From assembly GCF_902168175.1 (NCBI RefSeq), contig NZ_CABHOU010000054.1, forward strand, positions 1 through 64,000: a stretch of 64,000 nt of DNA. The letters are read 5' to 3'. This stretch comes from an uncultured Chitinophaga sp. (GTDB lineage: Bacteria; Bacteroidota; Bacteroidia; Chitinophagales; Chitinophagaceae). A model generated the notes under the pieces. The model was not told the origin of the DNA. It searched no databases and saw nothing but the letters and a program-made list of their open reading frames with translations. Numbering within the stretch: the first letter of the stretch is position 1; each line of letters begins with the position of its first letter. Position numbers and translations under genes: made by a program. Positions 1 to 8,421 of the stretch are shown piece after piece.

Positions 1-101
1 CCAAAGATGCCGAAGCCAACGTGCAGCAGCTTACCGACAAATACATTTTGCTGGTAGATAAACACTGCGCAGCGAAAGATAAAGAGATCATGTCTATCTA
101 A
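1..101 (+). CDS. frr: Ribosome recycling factor, C-terminal end (partial)
   Basis: The open frame that begins at base 3 runs to a TAA at 99-101. It encodes the last 32 residues of a protein whose start lies outside the window. The tail, with QQLTDKYI, a lysine/aspartate helix and the ending AKDKEIMSI, matches the C-terminal helix of ribosome recycling factor. In that family the last residues read KEKEIMEV or similar. The protein splits post-termination ribosomes together with EF-G. An intrinsic terminator follows at 131. Only about one sixth of the protein is visible, so the call rests on this tail. Confidence 0.82.
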   Translation, partial: KDAEANVQQLTDKYILLVDKHCAAKDKEIMSI

Positions 102-130
102 AAAAGACGGGTTTCGCGCAATATTATGTA

Positions 131-159
131 ACGGGGGCCTGATGGTCCCCGTTTTTTTT
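131..159 (+). terminator. Intrinsic terminator after frr
   Basis: ACGGGGGCC pairs with GGTCCCCGT (one G-T wobble) around a TGAT loop and is followed by eight T residues. It ends the frr transcript before the PPK2 gene. Confidence 0.85.
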
Positions 160-189
160 GTCTAAATTTAAAGATAAATACTAACGCAT

Positions 190-939
190 ATGCCCGAAGC
201 GAAACTCTCTAAAATAAGTACCAAAGCCCCCGGTAAGTTAGATAAAGACCATATAAAGGCCGATACAGCCAAGATACTGGAGGAACTTGACGAATTGCAG
301 AACCTGTTATTTGCCGAGCATAAACACTCGTTACTGGTCGTGCTACAGGGTATGGATGCCAGCGGAAAGGACGGTGTGATCAGGAATGTGTTCGGAAAGC
401 TGAACCCGCAGGGCGTACAGGTGTATTCTTTTAAAGCACCCACCGAGGAGGAAAAGTCGCACGATTTCCTGTGGCGCATACATAAGGTGGCACCGGGCAA
501 AGGGCATATACACCTGCTTAACCGCTCGCACTACGAAGATGTGCTGATACAGAGAGTGCATAAATGGGTAGATAAAGCCACTTATAAAAAGCGTTACGAG
601 GCTATAAATGCTTTCGAACGCCTGCTTACAAAACATAACGATACACAGGTTTTGAAGTTTTATCTCCACATTTCCCCGGAAGAACAGCAGGAGCGACTGG
701 CCGAAAGGATGCAGGACCCCCGTAAAATGTGGAAATACAACGCTAACGATTTCGAAGAAGCGAAGTTATGGGATGAGTACCACAAGGCGTATGAAGATGC
801 TTTTGAAAATTGTAATGACGTACCCTGGATAATAGTGCCTTCTGACCAAAACTGGTACAAAGAATACCTGATTGCCAGGACGGTAAGAGATACATTGGTA
901 AAGCTCAAAATGAAATATCCCGGGCTTAAAAAGACATAA
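190..939 (+). CDS. PPK2-family polyphosphate kinase / polyphosphate:nucleotide phosphotransferase
   Basis: A 249-residue cytosolic enzyme of the PPK2 family, which uses inorganic polyphosphate to phosphorylate nucleoside mono- or diphosphates, or runs in reverse. A Walker A-like loop GMDASGKDG sits near residue 55. The lid/Walker B segment HLLNRSHYEDVL lies near residue 108, and MQDPRKMWKYN near 175 is typical of the family. The compact single-domain length and the GMDASGKDG loop fit the TIGR03709-type (PPK2_rel_1) subgroup. Donor and acceptor preference (AMP, ADP or both) cannot be read reliably from the sequence. The gene stands alone after the frr terminator, and no Shine-Dalgarno is visible before the ATG. 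Confidence 0.88.
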   Translation: MPEAKLSKISTKAPGKLDKDHIKADTAKILEELDELQNLLFAEHKHSLLVVLQGMDASGKDGVIRNVFGKLNPQGVQVYSFKAPTEEEKSHDFLWRIHKVAPGKGHIHLLNRSHYEDVLIQRVHKWVDKATYKKRYEAINAFERLLTKHNDTQVLKFYLHISPEEQQERLAERMQDPRKMWKYNANDFEEAKLWDEYHKAYEDAFENCNDVPWIIVPSDQNWYKEYLIARTVRDTLVKLKMKYPGLKKT

Positions 940-1016
940 ATAAATTAAGAACAAAGAGAACAAAATATTAATATCGCGTGTTTTTCGGGAGTATAAGAAA
1001 CCTTAAACCTTACAAT

Positions 1017-1403
1017 ATGTCATTTTTAAAAGAGTTCAAAGAGTTTGCCACCAAGGGTAATGTAATAGACCTGGCTGTCGGTGTTGTGATCGGTGCCGCT
1101 TTCGGTAAGATCGTGAATGCATTGGTAGAGAGTATTATTATGCCACTGGTAGGGATACTGATCGGAGGCTTCGACTTCAAAGGCCTGATGATAAAAGTAG
1201 GCAGCGCGGAAGTGAAATACGGTATTGCCATACAGGCATTTGTTGAATTTGTGATCATTGCTTTTGCCATTTTCCTGCTTATTAAAGGTATTAACAGGCT
1301 GAAACGTAAAGAAGAGGCAGCACCCGCAGCTCCAGCCGGCCCAACTAAAGAAGAACAACTGCTGATGGAAATCCGCGATGCCATTAAACAGAAAAACGTA
1401 TAA
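1017..1403 (+). CDS. mscL: Large-conductance mechanosensitive channel MscL
   Basis: A 128-residue inner-membrane channel that opens under membrane tension and protects cells from hypo-osmotic shock. The start is ATG 1017 ([20 protein letters not shown]), which matches the conserved MscL N terminus. An in-frame GTG 13 codons upstream would add a tail unusual for the family. TM1 ([18 protein letters not shown]) carries the small-residue constriction, and TM2 lies at about residues 75-95. The C-terminal helix ([14 protein letters not shown]) forms the cytoplasmic bundle, preceded by an alanine/proline linker. The next gene starts 5 bp downstream, so the two are probably cotranscribed. Confidence 0.96.
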   Translation: MSFLKEFKEFATKGNVIDLAVGVVIGAAFGKIVNALVESIIMPLVGILIGGFDFKGLMIKVGSAEVKYGIAIQAFVEFVIIAFAIFLLIKGINRLKRKEEAAPAAPAGPTKEEQLLMEIRDAIKQKNV

Positions 1404-1407
1404 TAGA

Positions 1408-2346
1408 ATGATGAAGAAGATTTGTTTGTTTGCTGCCTTACTACTGGCGGTAAACGTTACTTATGCGCAGGATGAACTGAAAAAGGCGAGAGAGGAAATT
1501 GCGAAAAAGATAAAACGTAACGATAAGGATACGACCAAACTTTACTGGAAGAAAGGAGGCACCTTTAACCTCAACGTGAACCAGGGTTCCCTCACTAACT
1601 GGGCAGCAGGTGGTGATAAGTTCTCCCTTTCTGCCGGCGCAACACTATCTGTGTTTGCCAATTACGCGAAAGGTAAACATGCCTGGGATAACACGCTCGA
1701 CCTGGCTTACGGTTATGTAAAAACCACCAGTCTTGGTATGCGTAAGAGCGACGACCGTATTGACCTGACCACCAAGTATGGTTATGATGTGGGCAAAAAC
1801 TGGTACTTAAGTGGCTTAGTGAACGTGCGTACACAGTTTGCCAATGGTTACCTGTATAACGATACCGCCAGGGAACTGGTATCGAGGTTCTTTTCACCGG
1901 CCTATGTGTTATTCTCGCCAGGCCTTGATTACAAGCCCAACAAAGAGTTTTCCCTCTTCCTGTCGCCGGTAACAAGCCGTCTGGTAATAGTGGCCAGCGA
2001 TTCGCTGTCGGCCATGGGCGCTTATGGCGTAGATACCGGTAAACACGTGAAAAGCGAGTTCGGTGCCTACCTGTCTGCCAACTGGAATAAGGAAATAGGA
2101 AAAAACGTAGTATACAAAACCAGGCTCGACCTGTTTTCCAACTACCGTCACAATCCGGGTAATATAGACGTGTTCTGGACCAACGTATTGTCGCTGAAGG
2201 TCAACAAGTACCTGTCGGCCACGGTGTCGCTGGATATGATTTACGACGACGATGTAAGGGTGTTCGAGAACAAAGAAACGGGTGTAATGGGGCCACGATT
2301 GCAGCTTAAACAGGTGATCGGGGTGGGCTTTGCAGCGATATTCTGA
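1408..2346 (+). CDS. DUF3078 family exported protein (probable outer-membrane barrel)
   Basis: A 312-residue protein with a clear signal peptide (MMKKICLFAALLLAVNVTYAQ). The signature WKKGGTFNLNVNQGSLTNWAAGG near residue 50 is typical of DUF3078 proteins of Bacteroidota. The rest consists of alternating amphipathic strands with aromatic ends and finishes in an aliphatic/aromatic strand ending in F (VIGVGFAAIF), which suggests an outer-membrane beta barrel. No function is established for the family. The start is placed at the tandem ATG 1408/1411. A longer frame opening inside mscL is rejected because it would put basic residues before the signal peptide. The gene lies 5 bp after mscL and ends before a terminator. 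Confidence 0.85.
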   Translation: MMKKICLFAALLLAVNVTYAQDELKKAREEIAKKIKRNDKDTTKLYWKKGGTFNLNVNQGSLTNWAAGGDKFSLSAGATLSVFANYAKGKHAWDNTLDLAYGYVKTTSLGMRKSDDRIDLTTKYGYDVGKNWYLSGLVNVRTQFANGYLYNDTARELVSRFFSPAYVLFSPGLDYKPNKEFSLFLSPVTSRLVIVASDSLSAMGAYGVDTGKHVKSEFGAYLSANWNKEIGKNVVYKTRLDLFSNYRHNPGNIDVFWTNVLSLKVNKYLSATVSLDMIYDDDVRVFENKETGVMGPRLQLKQVIGVGFAAIF

Positions 2347-2371
2347 TTACGGGAAAATTATGTTATTTTTG

Positions 2372-2408
2372 ATAAACCTGCTGGCATGTACGGCAGGTTT
2401 ATTGTTTT
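2372..2408 (+). terminator. Intrinsic terminator after the mscL-DUF3078 pair
   Basis: A 10-bp perfect stem, ATAAACCTGC / GCAGGTTTAT, surrounds an 11-nt loop and is followed by TGTTTTTA. A TATTTTTG box overlaps it at 2364-2371, so a promoter for scpA could sit on the same bases. That is only a possibility. Confidence 0.8.
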
Positions 2409-2430
2409 TAATTAACTTATAATCAAGCTA

Positions 2431-3222
2431 TTGGCAGACCAGGAAGTATATAAAATAAAGCTCCCGCAGTTCGAAGGCCCCTTTGACCTGCTGTTGTTCT
2501 TTATCGAGAGGGATGAGCTGGATATTTACAATATTCCCATCAGCGGTATAACCCGGGATTTCCTGAATTATATCCACGAACTCGAATCGCTGAACATTGA
2601 GCTGGCCAGTGAGTTTATTCTTTTCGTAAGTACGCTGATGCGTATTAAGGCAAAAATGCTGTTGCCACGTAAGGAGATAGACGAGCAGGGTAATGAAATT
2701 GACCCCCGCCAGGAGCTGGTCGACAAAATCCTGGAATACAAGCGCTATAAGCAGGCTGCCACGGAACTGGCAGAGAGGGAAGCCGAACGTATGTTGCAGA
2801 TCAAAAGAGGTAACATTGCAAAGGAATTGACTGCGATAGGGGAGATGACCAGCGAAGGCACCGAAGTACAAACACTCACCCTCTTTAAGCTGACCAAAAC
2901 CTTTGAAAAGGTAATGCAGCGCGTAAAAGAGCGTAACAATAAACCCCAGCACGTGGTGTATAAATACCATTACACCATGGAAGGTTCGCGTGAATACATG
3001 ATGGACCTTGCTGCCGGCGAAAGAACAATGGCCTTTGAAAAAATATTCGATCACTGTAAAGACCGTATCCATGCTATATTCCTTTTCCTGGGTATGCTGG
3101 AACTGGTGCAGGCGAAATACCTGAGCATTATGGTGGGCGAAGGCCGCAACAACTTTATTATTGAATACGTAGATCCCGCTGACCGCCCGGAAGATGCTGA
3201 GCCGGTTGTATTTGATGAGTGA
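2431..3222 (+). CDS. scpA: Segregation and condensation protein A (ScpA kleisin)
   Basis: A 263-residue kleisin subunit of the SMC-ScpA-ScpB condensin, which compacts and segregates the chromosome. The N-terminal motif YKIKLPQFEGPFDLLLFFIERDELDIYNIPI and the following ASEFILFVSTLMRIKAKMLLP helix, which contacts the SMC neck, are diagnostic. The C-terminal winged helix that binds the SMC head lies in the last 80 residues. The start appears to be TTG 2431: the frame is closed by TAA at 2413 and the next ATG lies inside the conserved helix. No scpB neighbour is present. The AraC gene starts within the last 8 bp, so translation may be coupled. Confidence 0.93.
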   Translation: MADQEVYKIKLPQFEGPFDLLLFFIERDELDIYNIPISGITRDFLNYIHELESLNIELASEFILFVSTLMRIKAKMLLPRKEIDEQGNEIDPRQELVDKILEYKRYKQAATELAEREAERMLQIKRGNIAKELTAIGEMTSEGTEVQTLTLFKLTKTFEKVMQRVKERNNKPQHVVYKYHYTMEGSREYMMDLAAGERTMAFEKIFDHCKDRIHAIFLFLGMLELVQAKYLSIMVGEGRNNFIIEYVDPADRPEDAEPVVFDE

Positions 3223-4135
3223 TAAACGCGATCATATAGAAATCGTTTCGCTGCCCGATTATGGTCAGGAGGAAAGCCCGTTCATCGTATCGTCGATATG
3301 TAACCTGGGCGATACTTTCTTTGAACATAATGAATCGCCGCATCGCCACGACTTTTACTCCATTTACTGGATTAAATGTGGTCACCTGCGCCACACGATC
3401 GATACGGTTACGCACGAGGTAACAGACAATACGCTGTTTTTCCTTGCGCCCGGCCAGGTACATAAAATGGAGTTCTCAGAAAAGGCCGATGGTTACATGA
3501 TCGCTTTTCACGACGCCTTCATGTGTTTAAAAGACCAGGCACAACTTTCATCGGGCATTAACTCCGGCCTGTTCTTCAACAATCATTTCAGTTCGGTATT
3601 ACACCTTCCCGAAGATCAGCAGGCCGATTTCGAATGGCTGGTTAAGGCGATGGTAAAAGAGATAAAGCACAAGGAAAATGATTACGAGAGCGCGTTCCAT
3701 GGACTATTGCGCTACTTCCTCGTGTTATCGTCGCGCCTGCAGAATGCAGAAGATACATTTGCACCCGATACCCATCTTTCACATAACAGCTCCCTGTTCC
3801 TGCAGTTTAAAACACTGATCGAAGAAAAGTTCCGGGAGTTAAAGAACGTGTCGGATTATGCAGCACAACTGCATATTAAACCCGTGTTGTTAAACGAAGT
3901 AAGCAAACAGTTATCCGGCATTACCGCCGGCGAGCATATACGCAACCGTATTATACTCGAAGCGCAACGTTACCTGTACAATACAGATCTTACCGCGAAA
4001 GAAATTGCCTATAACCTGGGTTTTGAAGATCCGCATTACTTTAGCCGGTTCTTTAAAAAGTACACCAACCAAACACCATCGGAGTTTAAAGAAGTATCGA
4101 GGGTGTCGGGCGTGTTTACGCATCAACAGGTATAA
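3215..4135 (+). CDS. AraC-family transcriptional regulator
   Basis: A 306-residue regulator. The N-terminal half is a cupin-like AraC ligand domain with HRHDFYSIYWIKCG near residue 40 and LAPGQVHKMEF near residue 75. The C-terminal HTH_18 domain contains two helix-turn-helix units, including LTAKEIAYNLGFEDPHYFSRFFKKYTNQTP. ATG 3215 (MSDKRDHIE) overlaps the scpA stop by 8 bp and is preferred over an in-frame upstream TTG. The inducer and targets are unknown. The pirin/YceI cluster begins downstream after a terminator and is a candidate target by position only. Confidence 0.9.
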   Translation: MSDKRDHIEIVSLPDYGQEESPFIVSSICNLGDTFFEHNESPHRHDFYSIYWIKCGHLRHTIDTVTHEVTDNTLFFLAPGQVHKMEFSEKADGYMIAFHDAFMCLKDQAQLSSGINSGLFFNNHFSSVLHLPEDQQADFEWLVKAMVKEIKHKENDYESAFHGLLRYFLVLSSRLQNAEDTFAPDTHLSHNSSLFLQFKTLIEEKFRELKNVSDYAAQLHIKPVLLNEVSKQLSGITAGEHIRNRIILEAQRYLYNTDLTAKEIAYNLGFEDPHYFSRFFKKYTNQTPSEFKEVSRVSGVFTHQQV

Positions 4136-4437
4136 CTACTTTATATTGATAAGAAAGGAAGTGTGGTAAGGCCACACTTTTTTTATGTGCCCCCATCTCC
4201 CCAACTATATTTCACTATTTATACATCATATGCCCGTAATGTGGTAATTATCACTGCCCATAACTATACTACCTTCAGCAGAAGCGCCTTATTCCCCTTT
4301 TAGCGAAACATTTATTATTGATAACCAATAACATACGATGAGCAGTATAAAAAGTCCACCACTAACAGCAATTAATCCATTTAAGATAGATGTTGCAACA
4401 CGTACTTTTGTTATGTCATTAAGAAAAGGAGTACAAA
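4136..4437. other. Intergenic spacer between the AraC regulator and the pirin gene
   Basis: The first 50 bases hold the terminator of the scpA-AraC unit. The remaining 250 bases are A/T-rich and carry no ORF of note. The only clear element is a purine-rich AAGGAG ribosome-binding site at 4426-4431, seven bases before the pirin ATG. That is unusually strong for this window, where most genes lack one. A promoter must lie here, but no convincing TAnnTTTG box was found. Confidence 0.6.
4159..4186 (+). terminator. Intrinsic terminator after the AraC regulator
   Basis: AAGTGTGG pairs with CCACACTT around TAAGG and is followed by a T7 tract. Confidence 0.85.
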
Positions 4438-5310
4438 ATGAAAACAAGCAAACAGGTTACTCAGGTTTACAAAGGGTCTAAACCCAACATGGTCGGCGAC
4501 GGCTTCAGGGTACAAAACCTCTTCCCCAGCGGCAATCGCATAGGGAAAACCATCAGCCCGTTCTTTTTGCTCGACTACGCTGCTCCGGTATATTTTCCGC
4601 CAAGTGACAAGCCGCGTGGTGTAGACCAACACCCGCACCGCGGATTTGAAACCGTGACCATCGTTTACCAGGGCGCCCTGGAACACCGCGATTCTACCGG
4701 TAGTTACGGTAAACTGCGCGAAGGTGATGTACAATGGATGACAGCCGCCTCCGGCATTGTACACGAGGAGAAACATGAAAGTGAATTCTCTAAGAAAGGA
4801 GGCACCATTGAAATGGCACAATTGTGGGTAAACCTGCCCAAGGCGCATAAAATGGATAAACCTGGTTACCAGACGCTGCTCAAAGAAGACATCCCGGTAA
4901 AAGACTGGAACGATGGCAGCTACCTAAGAGTAATAGCCGGTGAGTTTGAAGGATTGTACGGCCCTGCCCGCACCTTCACCCCGATTAACGTATACGATAT
5001 ACAGTTAAAGATGGGAAAAAACATCACACTGCGTTTGCCCGAAGGATATAATACAGGTATAGTAGTACTGAAAGGAGAAGCAGAGTTTAATGAAACACAC
5101 ATCTCCAAACAGGTAGAAATAGTGAGTTTCGGTAATGAGGGAGAAGAGATAAACATTACTGCCATCTCCGATGTTTCCTTACTGGTACTTAACGGCGAGC
5201 CAATAAACGAACCGGTATTTGCTTACGGCCCGTTCCTGATGAATACGCAGGAAGAGATTACGCAGGCGATACAGGATTACAGCGAAGGCCGCATGGGACG
5301 ATTGAACTAA
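4438..5310 (+). CDS. Pirin family protein (bicupin)
   Basis: A 290-residue pirin of the YhhW/pirin superfamily, with two cupin domains. The metal-binding N-terminal cupin has the HPHRGFETVTIVYQG motif near residue 65 and ASGIVHEEKHE near residue 105, which supply the His/His/His/Glu ligands. The pirin_C domain covers about residues 180-275. Bacterial pirins include quercetin 2,3-dioxygenases and proteins of unknown substrate. A strong AAGGAG precedes the ATG. The gene heads a run of redox/stress genes (YceI, nitroreductase) and is the first of two pirins within 4 kb. Confidence 0.92.
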   Translation: MKTSKQVTQVYKGSKPNMVGDGFRVQNLFPSGNRIGKTISPFFLLDYAAPVYFPPSDKPRGVDQHPHRGFETVTIVYQGALEHRDSTGSYGKLREGDVQWMTAASGIVHEEKHESEFSKKGGTIEMAQLWVNLPKAHKMDKPGYQTLLKEDIPVKDWNDGSYLRVIAGEFEGLYGPARTFTPINVYDIQLKMGKNITLRLPEGYNTGIVVLKGEAEFNETHISKQVEIVSFGNEGEEINITAISDVSLLVLNGEPINEPVFAYGPFLMNTQEEITQAIQDYSEGRMGRLN

Positions 5311-5359
5311 ACTTATTATAAAACACACACATCTTAAAACACTTTAAAACTTAAACACA

Positions 5360-5887
5360 ATGGCAACCTGGAAAATTGATGCTTCACACAGCGAAATAGA
5401 ATTCAAAGTAAAACACCTGATGATCACTAACGTGAATGGTTTCTTTACTGATTATGACGCTACGGTAGAAGCCTCCAATGATGATTTTTCCGATGCTAAG
5501 ATCACTTTCGAAGCGAAAGTAGACAGCATCAGCACTAAGAACGAACAGCGCGATGGTCACCTGAAAAGCGACGACTTCTTTAACGCGGCTGAGTTCCCGT
5601 TGATCAAATTTGAATCAACCGGTATTGTAAAAAAAGATAACGAACATTATAAACTGAACGGTAACCTTACCATCCGCGACAATACTAAACCAGTAGAGCT
5701 GGACGTAGAGTACGCAGGTGTTACGGTAGACCCATGGGGCCAGACCAAAGCTGGTTTCGAGTTATCAGGCAAAATTAGCCGTAAAGAATTTGGATTGAAA
5801 TGGACAGCGACTACAGAAGCGGGTGGTATTGTAGTGAGTGATGACGTGAAGTTGCTGGCTAACGTGCAGTTGATTAAACAAGCTTAA
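5360..5887 (+). CDS. YceI family protein
   Basis: A 175-residue lipocalin-like beta-barrel of the YceI family, which binds isoprenoid or amphiphilic ligands. Family hallmarks are WKIDASHSEIEFKVKHL at the N terminus, STKNEQRDGHLKSDDFFNAAEFPLIKFES in the middle, and the WGQTKAGFELSGKISRKEFGL segment. Unlike the periplasmic E. coli YceI, no signal peptide is present, so this copy is probably cytoplasmic. It lies 49 bp after the pirin gene and 11 bp before the nitroreductase, which suggests an operon. Confidence 0.92.
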   Translation: MATWKIDASHSEIEFKVKHLMITNVNGFFTDYDATVEASNDDFSDAKITFEAKVDSISTKNEQRDGHLKSDDFFNAAEFPLIKFESTGIVKKDNEHYKLNGNLTIRDNTKPVELDVEYAGVTVDPWGQTKAGFELSGKISRKEFGLKWTATTEAGGIVVSDDVKLLANVQLIKQA

Positions 5888-5898
5888 TTTAAAAGACG

Positions 5899-6528
5899 AT
5901 GGATATTCTTGAAAAGCTCGCGTGGCGCTATGCTACGAAGAAGTTTGATCCGGAGAGAAAGTTGAGTGCCACGCAGTTGGAAAGAATACTCAGAGCCACC
6001 AATCTCTCAGCATCCTCATATGGATTGCAGCCCTACAAGGTTTTAGTGGTAAATGATCCGGTGATAAGGGAAAAATTGAAGGCAGTATCGAACAACCAGT
6101 CACAGATAACAGATGCTTCGCACCTGGTGATTTTTGCAAGAGTGGATGAACTGGCCGGTACGCACGTGGATGATTTTGTGAAGTTGACAGCAACGACTCG
6201 TAGCCTGGAAACAGGCGCCCTTGAAGGGTTTGCAGCAATGGTGAAAGGACAGATAACAAAAATGGAACAAGAGAAAGCAGCAGTATGGAGTTCCAAACAG
6301 GCATACATTGCCCTTGGCACCCTGCTTACTGCCTGCGCGGTTGAAGGAATCGACACCTGTCCGATGGAAGGGTTTAATGCTACAGCTTACGACGAAATAT
6401 TAGGACTGAGAGAGAGGAACCTGCGCACCGTGGTTTTGGCCACAGTAGGCTTCCGCGCCGCTGACGATATTTATCAGCATAAACAGAAAGTACGGAAACC
6501 GCTGGAAGATTTTGTAGAAGTAGTGTGA
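5899..6528 (+). CDS. NAD(P)H-dependent nitroreductase family flavoprotein
   Basis: A 209-residue FMN oxidoreductase of the nitroreductase (NfsB-like) family. The N terminus LAWRYATKKFDPERKLS holds the conserved RxTKKFD motif that contacts the FMN phosphate, and SSYGLQPYKVLVV is the second flavin-binding segment. TCPMEGFNATAYDEILGL near residue 150 is the family's C-terminal signature. Likely reactions are reduction of nitroaromatics, quinones or enals with NAD(P)H; the physiological substrate cannot be told. It follows yceI by 11 bp and ends before a strong terminator, which closes the pirin-yceI-nitroreductase unit. Confidence 0.92.
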   Translation: MDILEKLAWRYATKKFDPERKLSATQLERILRATNLSASSYGLQPYKVLVVNDPVIREKLKAVSNNQSQITDASHLVIFARVDELAGTHVDDFVKLTATTRSLETGALEGFAAMVKGQITKMEQEKAAVWSSKQAYIALGTLLTACAVEGIDTCPMEGFNATAYDEILGLRERNLRTVVLATVGFRAADDIYQHKQKVRKPLEDFVEVV

Positions 6529-6552
6529 AAACGGTTGTCAGGAGTTAAGTGT

Positions 6553-6587
6553 GCCGGGTAATGTTCGCATTGCCCGGCTTTTTTTAT
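6553..6587 (+). terminator. Intrinsic terminator with UUCG tetraloop
   Basis: GCCGGGTAATG pairs with CATTGCCCGGC (one wobble) around a TTCG loop, followed by T7. It closes the pirin-YceI-nitroreductase unit. Confidence 0.92.
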
Positions 6588-6615
6588 TATCTTTAGAAAC
6601 ACTCAACTTTACCTG

Positions 6616-6990
6616 ATGGCCTCAAAGAACGTAACCGTGCCGGAATACATGGAACGGCTGGAACATCCACTCAAAAAAGAAGTAGAAGCACTAAGGCAGA
6701 TCATCCTGGAGGCAAACGATAAACTCGAAGAACGTGTGAAATGGAACTCCCCCAGCTTCTTTTATAAGAATATTGACATGGCCGCCTTTCATTTACGGCC
6801 CGATGAATATGTACACATCGTATTTGTATTCCCCGACGGGAAAATGTTGAAAGACAACTACGGTTTCCTGGATGGCGATTATAAAGACCGCCGCCTGGCC
6901 AAGTTCTATAATATGGACGAAATCAACGAACGCAAAACAAAGTTGCAGCAGTTGGTAAACGACTGGATAACATTGGTAGATAACGCTTAA
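6616..6990 (+). CDS. DUF1801 (YdhG-like) domain protein
   Basis: A 124-residue single-domain protein of the DUF1801 family. Typical features are an N-terminal helix with PLKKEVEALRQIILEAN, the motif ERVKWNSPSFFYKNIDMAAFHLRP, and a strand-rich middle (YVHIVFVFPDGK). The function of the family is unknown. Members resemble iron-chaperone/frataxin-like folds and often neighbour stress genes. No signal peptide or membrane segment is present. It begins 29 bp after a terminator and appears monocistronic. Confidence 0.85.
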   Translation: MASKNVTVPEYMERLEHPLKKEVEALRQIILEANDKLEERVKWNSPSFFYKNIDMAAFHLRPDEYVHIVFVFPDGKMLKDNYGFLDGDYKDRRLAKFYNMDEINERKTKLQQLVNDWITLVDNA

Positions 6991-7118
6991 TTACGGCACT
7001 GTGTTTGCGGCCGGTAATACCCTGATTTATACAACTGGTTTAACGCTATGTTAATTTATCGTAACAGGTTTTAGACTACTTTTAATACTTCAATTATTCA
7101 CCCAAAAAATAAATTTCC

Positions 7119-7529
7119 ATGAAAAGATCTGCAACTGCCAACTGGCAGGGTACCGGTAAAGAAGGTAAAGGAAAACTTAGCACCGACAGTGGTGTATTGA
7201 AAGATACGCAGTACTCCTTTGGCAGCCGTTTCGAAGAGGGGATCGGCACCAATCCCGAGGAGCTGGTAGCCGCCGCTCATTCAGGCTGTTTTACCATGAA
7301 GCTGAGCTTTAATATATCCGGTGCAGGTTTCACCCCTGGTAACATCGACACCAAAGCCACAGTAACCTTCGTTAACGGTGAGATCCCCAACATTCACCTG
7401 TCTGTAAAAGCTTCTGTGCCTGGCCTGGAAAAAGAGAAGTTCGATGAACTGGTGCTGGATGCCAAACAGAACTGTCCTATTTCCAAGCTGTTGAATACGG
7501 ATATTACTTACGATGCGGAGTTAGTATAA
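7119..7529 (+). CDS. OsmC family peroxiredoxin
   Basis: A 136-residue thiol peroxidase of the OsmC/Ohr superfamily, which reduces organic hydroperoxides. The peroxidatic cysteine is in [14 protein letters not shown] (near residue 56), and the second cysteine is in [12 protein letters not shown] (near residue 119). The N-terminal [15 protein letters not shown] strand is typical of the OsmC subgroup. It is bracketed by a 128-bp promoter region and a terminator, so it is probably monocistronic. It sits among pirins, YceI and Dps, consistent with an oxidative-stress role. Confidence 0.93.
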   Translation: MKRSATANWQGTGKEGKGKLSTDSGVLKDTQYSFGSRFEEGIGTNPEELVAAAHSGCFTMKLSFNISGAGFTPGNIDTKATVTFVNGEIPNIHLSVKASVPGLEKEKFDELVLDAKQNCPISKLLNTDITYDAELV

Positions 7530-7550
7530 ACAACGCATTCCAGATAACTG

Positions 7551-7578
7551 CAGCCGGTATCATTACCGGCTGTTTTTA
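7551..7578 (+). terminator. Intrinsic terminator after osmC-like gene
   Basis: A nine-pair perfect stem, CAGCCGGTA / TACCGGCTG, with a TCAT loop, followed by T5. Confidence 0.88.
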
Positions 7579-7684
7579 TTAGATGATTGGCTCATAAAAA
7601 GTACACCATTTCAGCATAATCGTCCATTGAAACAGGGCTGTAATTGTTGGACATTTGTTAAAGCAACAAAAGCTCATCAGATTT

Positions 7685-8407
7685 ATGCAAAAGATTATCC
7701 ACCGCGCCGATTCGCGTGGTAGCGCTGATCACGGCTGGTTAAAGAGTCACCATACCTTCAGCTTCGCTCAATATTATAATGAAGACCGCATTCATTTTGG
7801 TGCTTTGCGTGTTTTTAACGATGATATAGTGGCAGGTGGTATGGGCTTCGGCGCTCATCCGCATGATAATATGGAGATTATTAGTGTAGTGCTGAAAGGC
7901 GCGCTGGAACATAAGGATAACCTGGGTACACACGGTATTATTAATGCCAACGATGTGCAAATCATGTCGGCCGGTACAGGTGTGGTACACTCGGAGTTTA
8001 ACGCGTCTAAAACAGAGGCCGCAGAGTTCCTGCAAATATGGTTGTTCCCCCGCGAGCGTAATTTGCCCCCGCGTTATGATCAAAAAACATTTGATCCTGT
8101 TTTACAGCACAACCAGTTGCAAACGCTGATTTCACCCAACGAAAGCGATGGCGCACTTACAATTAACCAGGATGCCTGGTTCTCTATAGGCAACTTCGAC
8201 GCCGGTAAAGAGTTGGTGTATACACCACGCGTTGCATATAACGGCGCCTATATTTTTGTGCTGGAAGGTAGCATTGAAATTGAGGGCGAAACCCTTCAGC
8301 GCCGCGATGCAATTGGTATCAGTAGTTACAGTGCAGCATCTATAAAAGCAACCGAAGCGGCAAAGTTTTTGATCATAGATATACCGTTAACACAATTTAC
8401 TCATTAA
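7685..8407 (+). CDS. Pirin family protein (YhhW-like)
   Basis: A 240-residue pirin of the YhhW type. The start is ATG 7685 (MQKIIHRADSRGSADHGWLKSHHTF), which matches the family N terminus better than an upstream TTG. The N-terminal cupin metal site is HPHDNMEIISVVLKGALEHKD with AGTGVVHSEFNAS. The C-terminal half (YNGAYIFVLEGSIEIEGETL) is the degenerate second cupin. YhhW of E. coli has quercetinase activity in vitro. This paralogue differs clearly from the pirin at 4438, so the two arose from separate subfamilies rather than a recent duplication. dps follows 14 bp downstream. Confidence 0.9.
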   Translation: MQKIIHRADSRGSADHGWLKSHHTFSFAQYYNEDRIHFGALRVFNDDIVAGGMGFGAHPHDNMEIISVVLKGALEHKDNLGTHGIINANDVQIMSAGTGVVHSEFNASKTEAAEFLQIWLFPRERNLPPRYDQKTFDPVLQHNQLQTLISPNESDGALTINQDAWFSIGNFDAGKELVYTPRVAYNGAYIFVLEGSIEIEGETLQRRDAIGISSYSAASIKATEAAKFLIIDIPLTQFTH

Positions 8408-8421
8408 TCACACTTACTCAT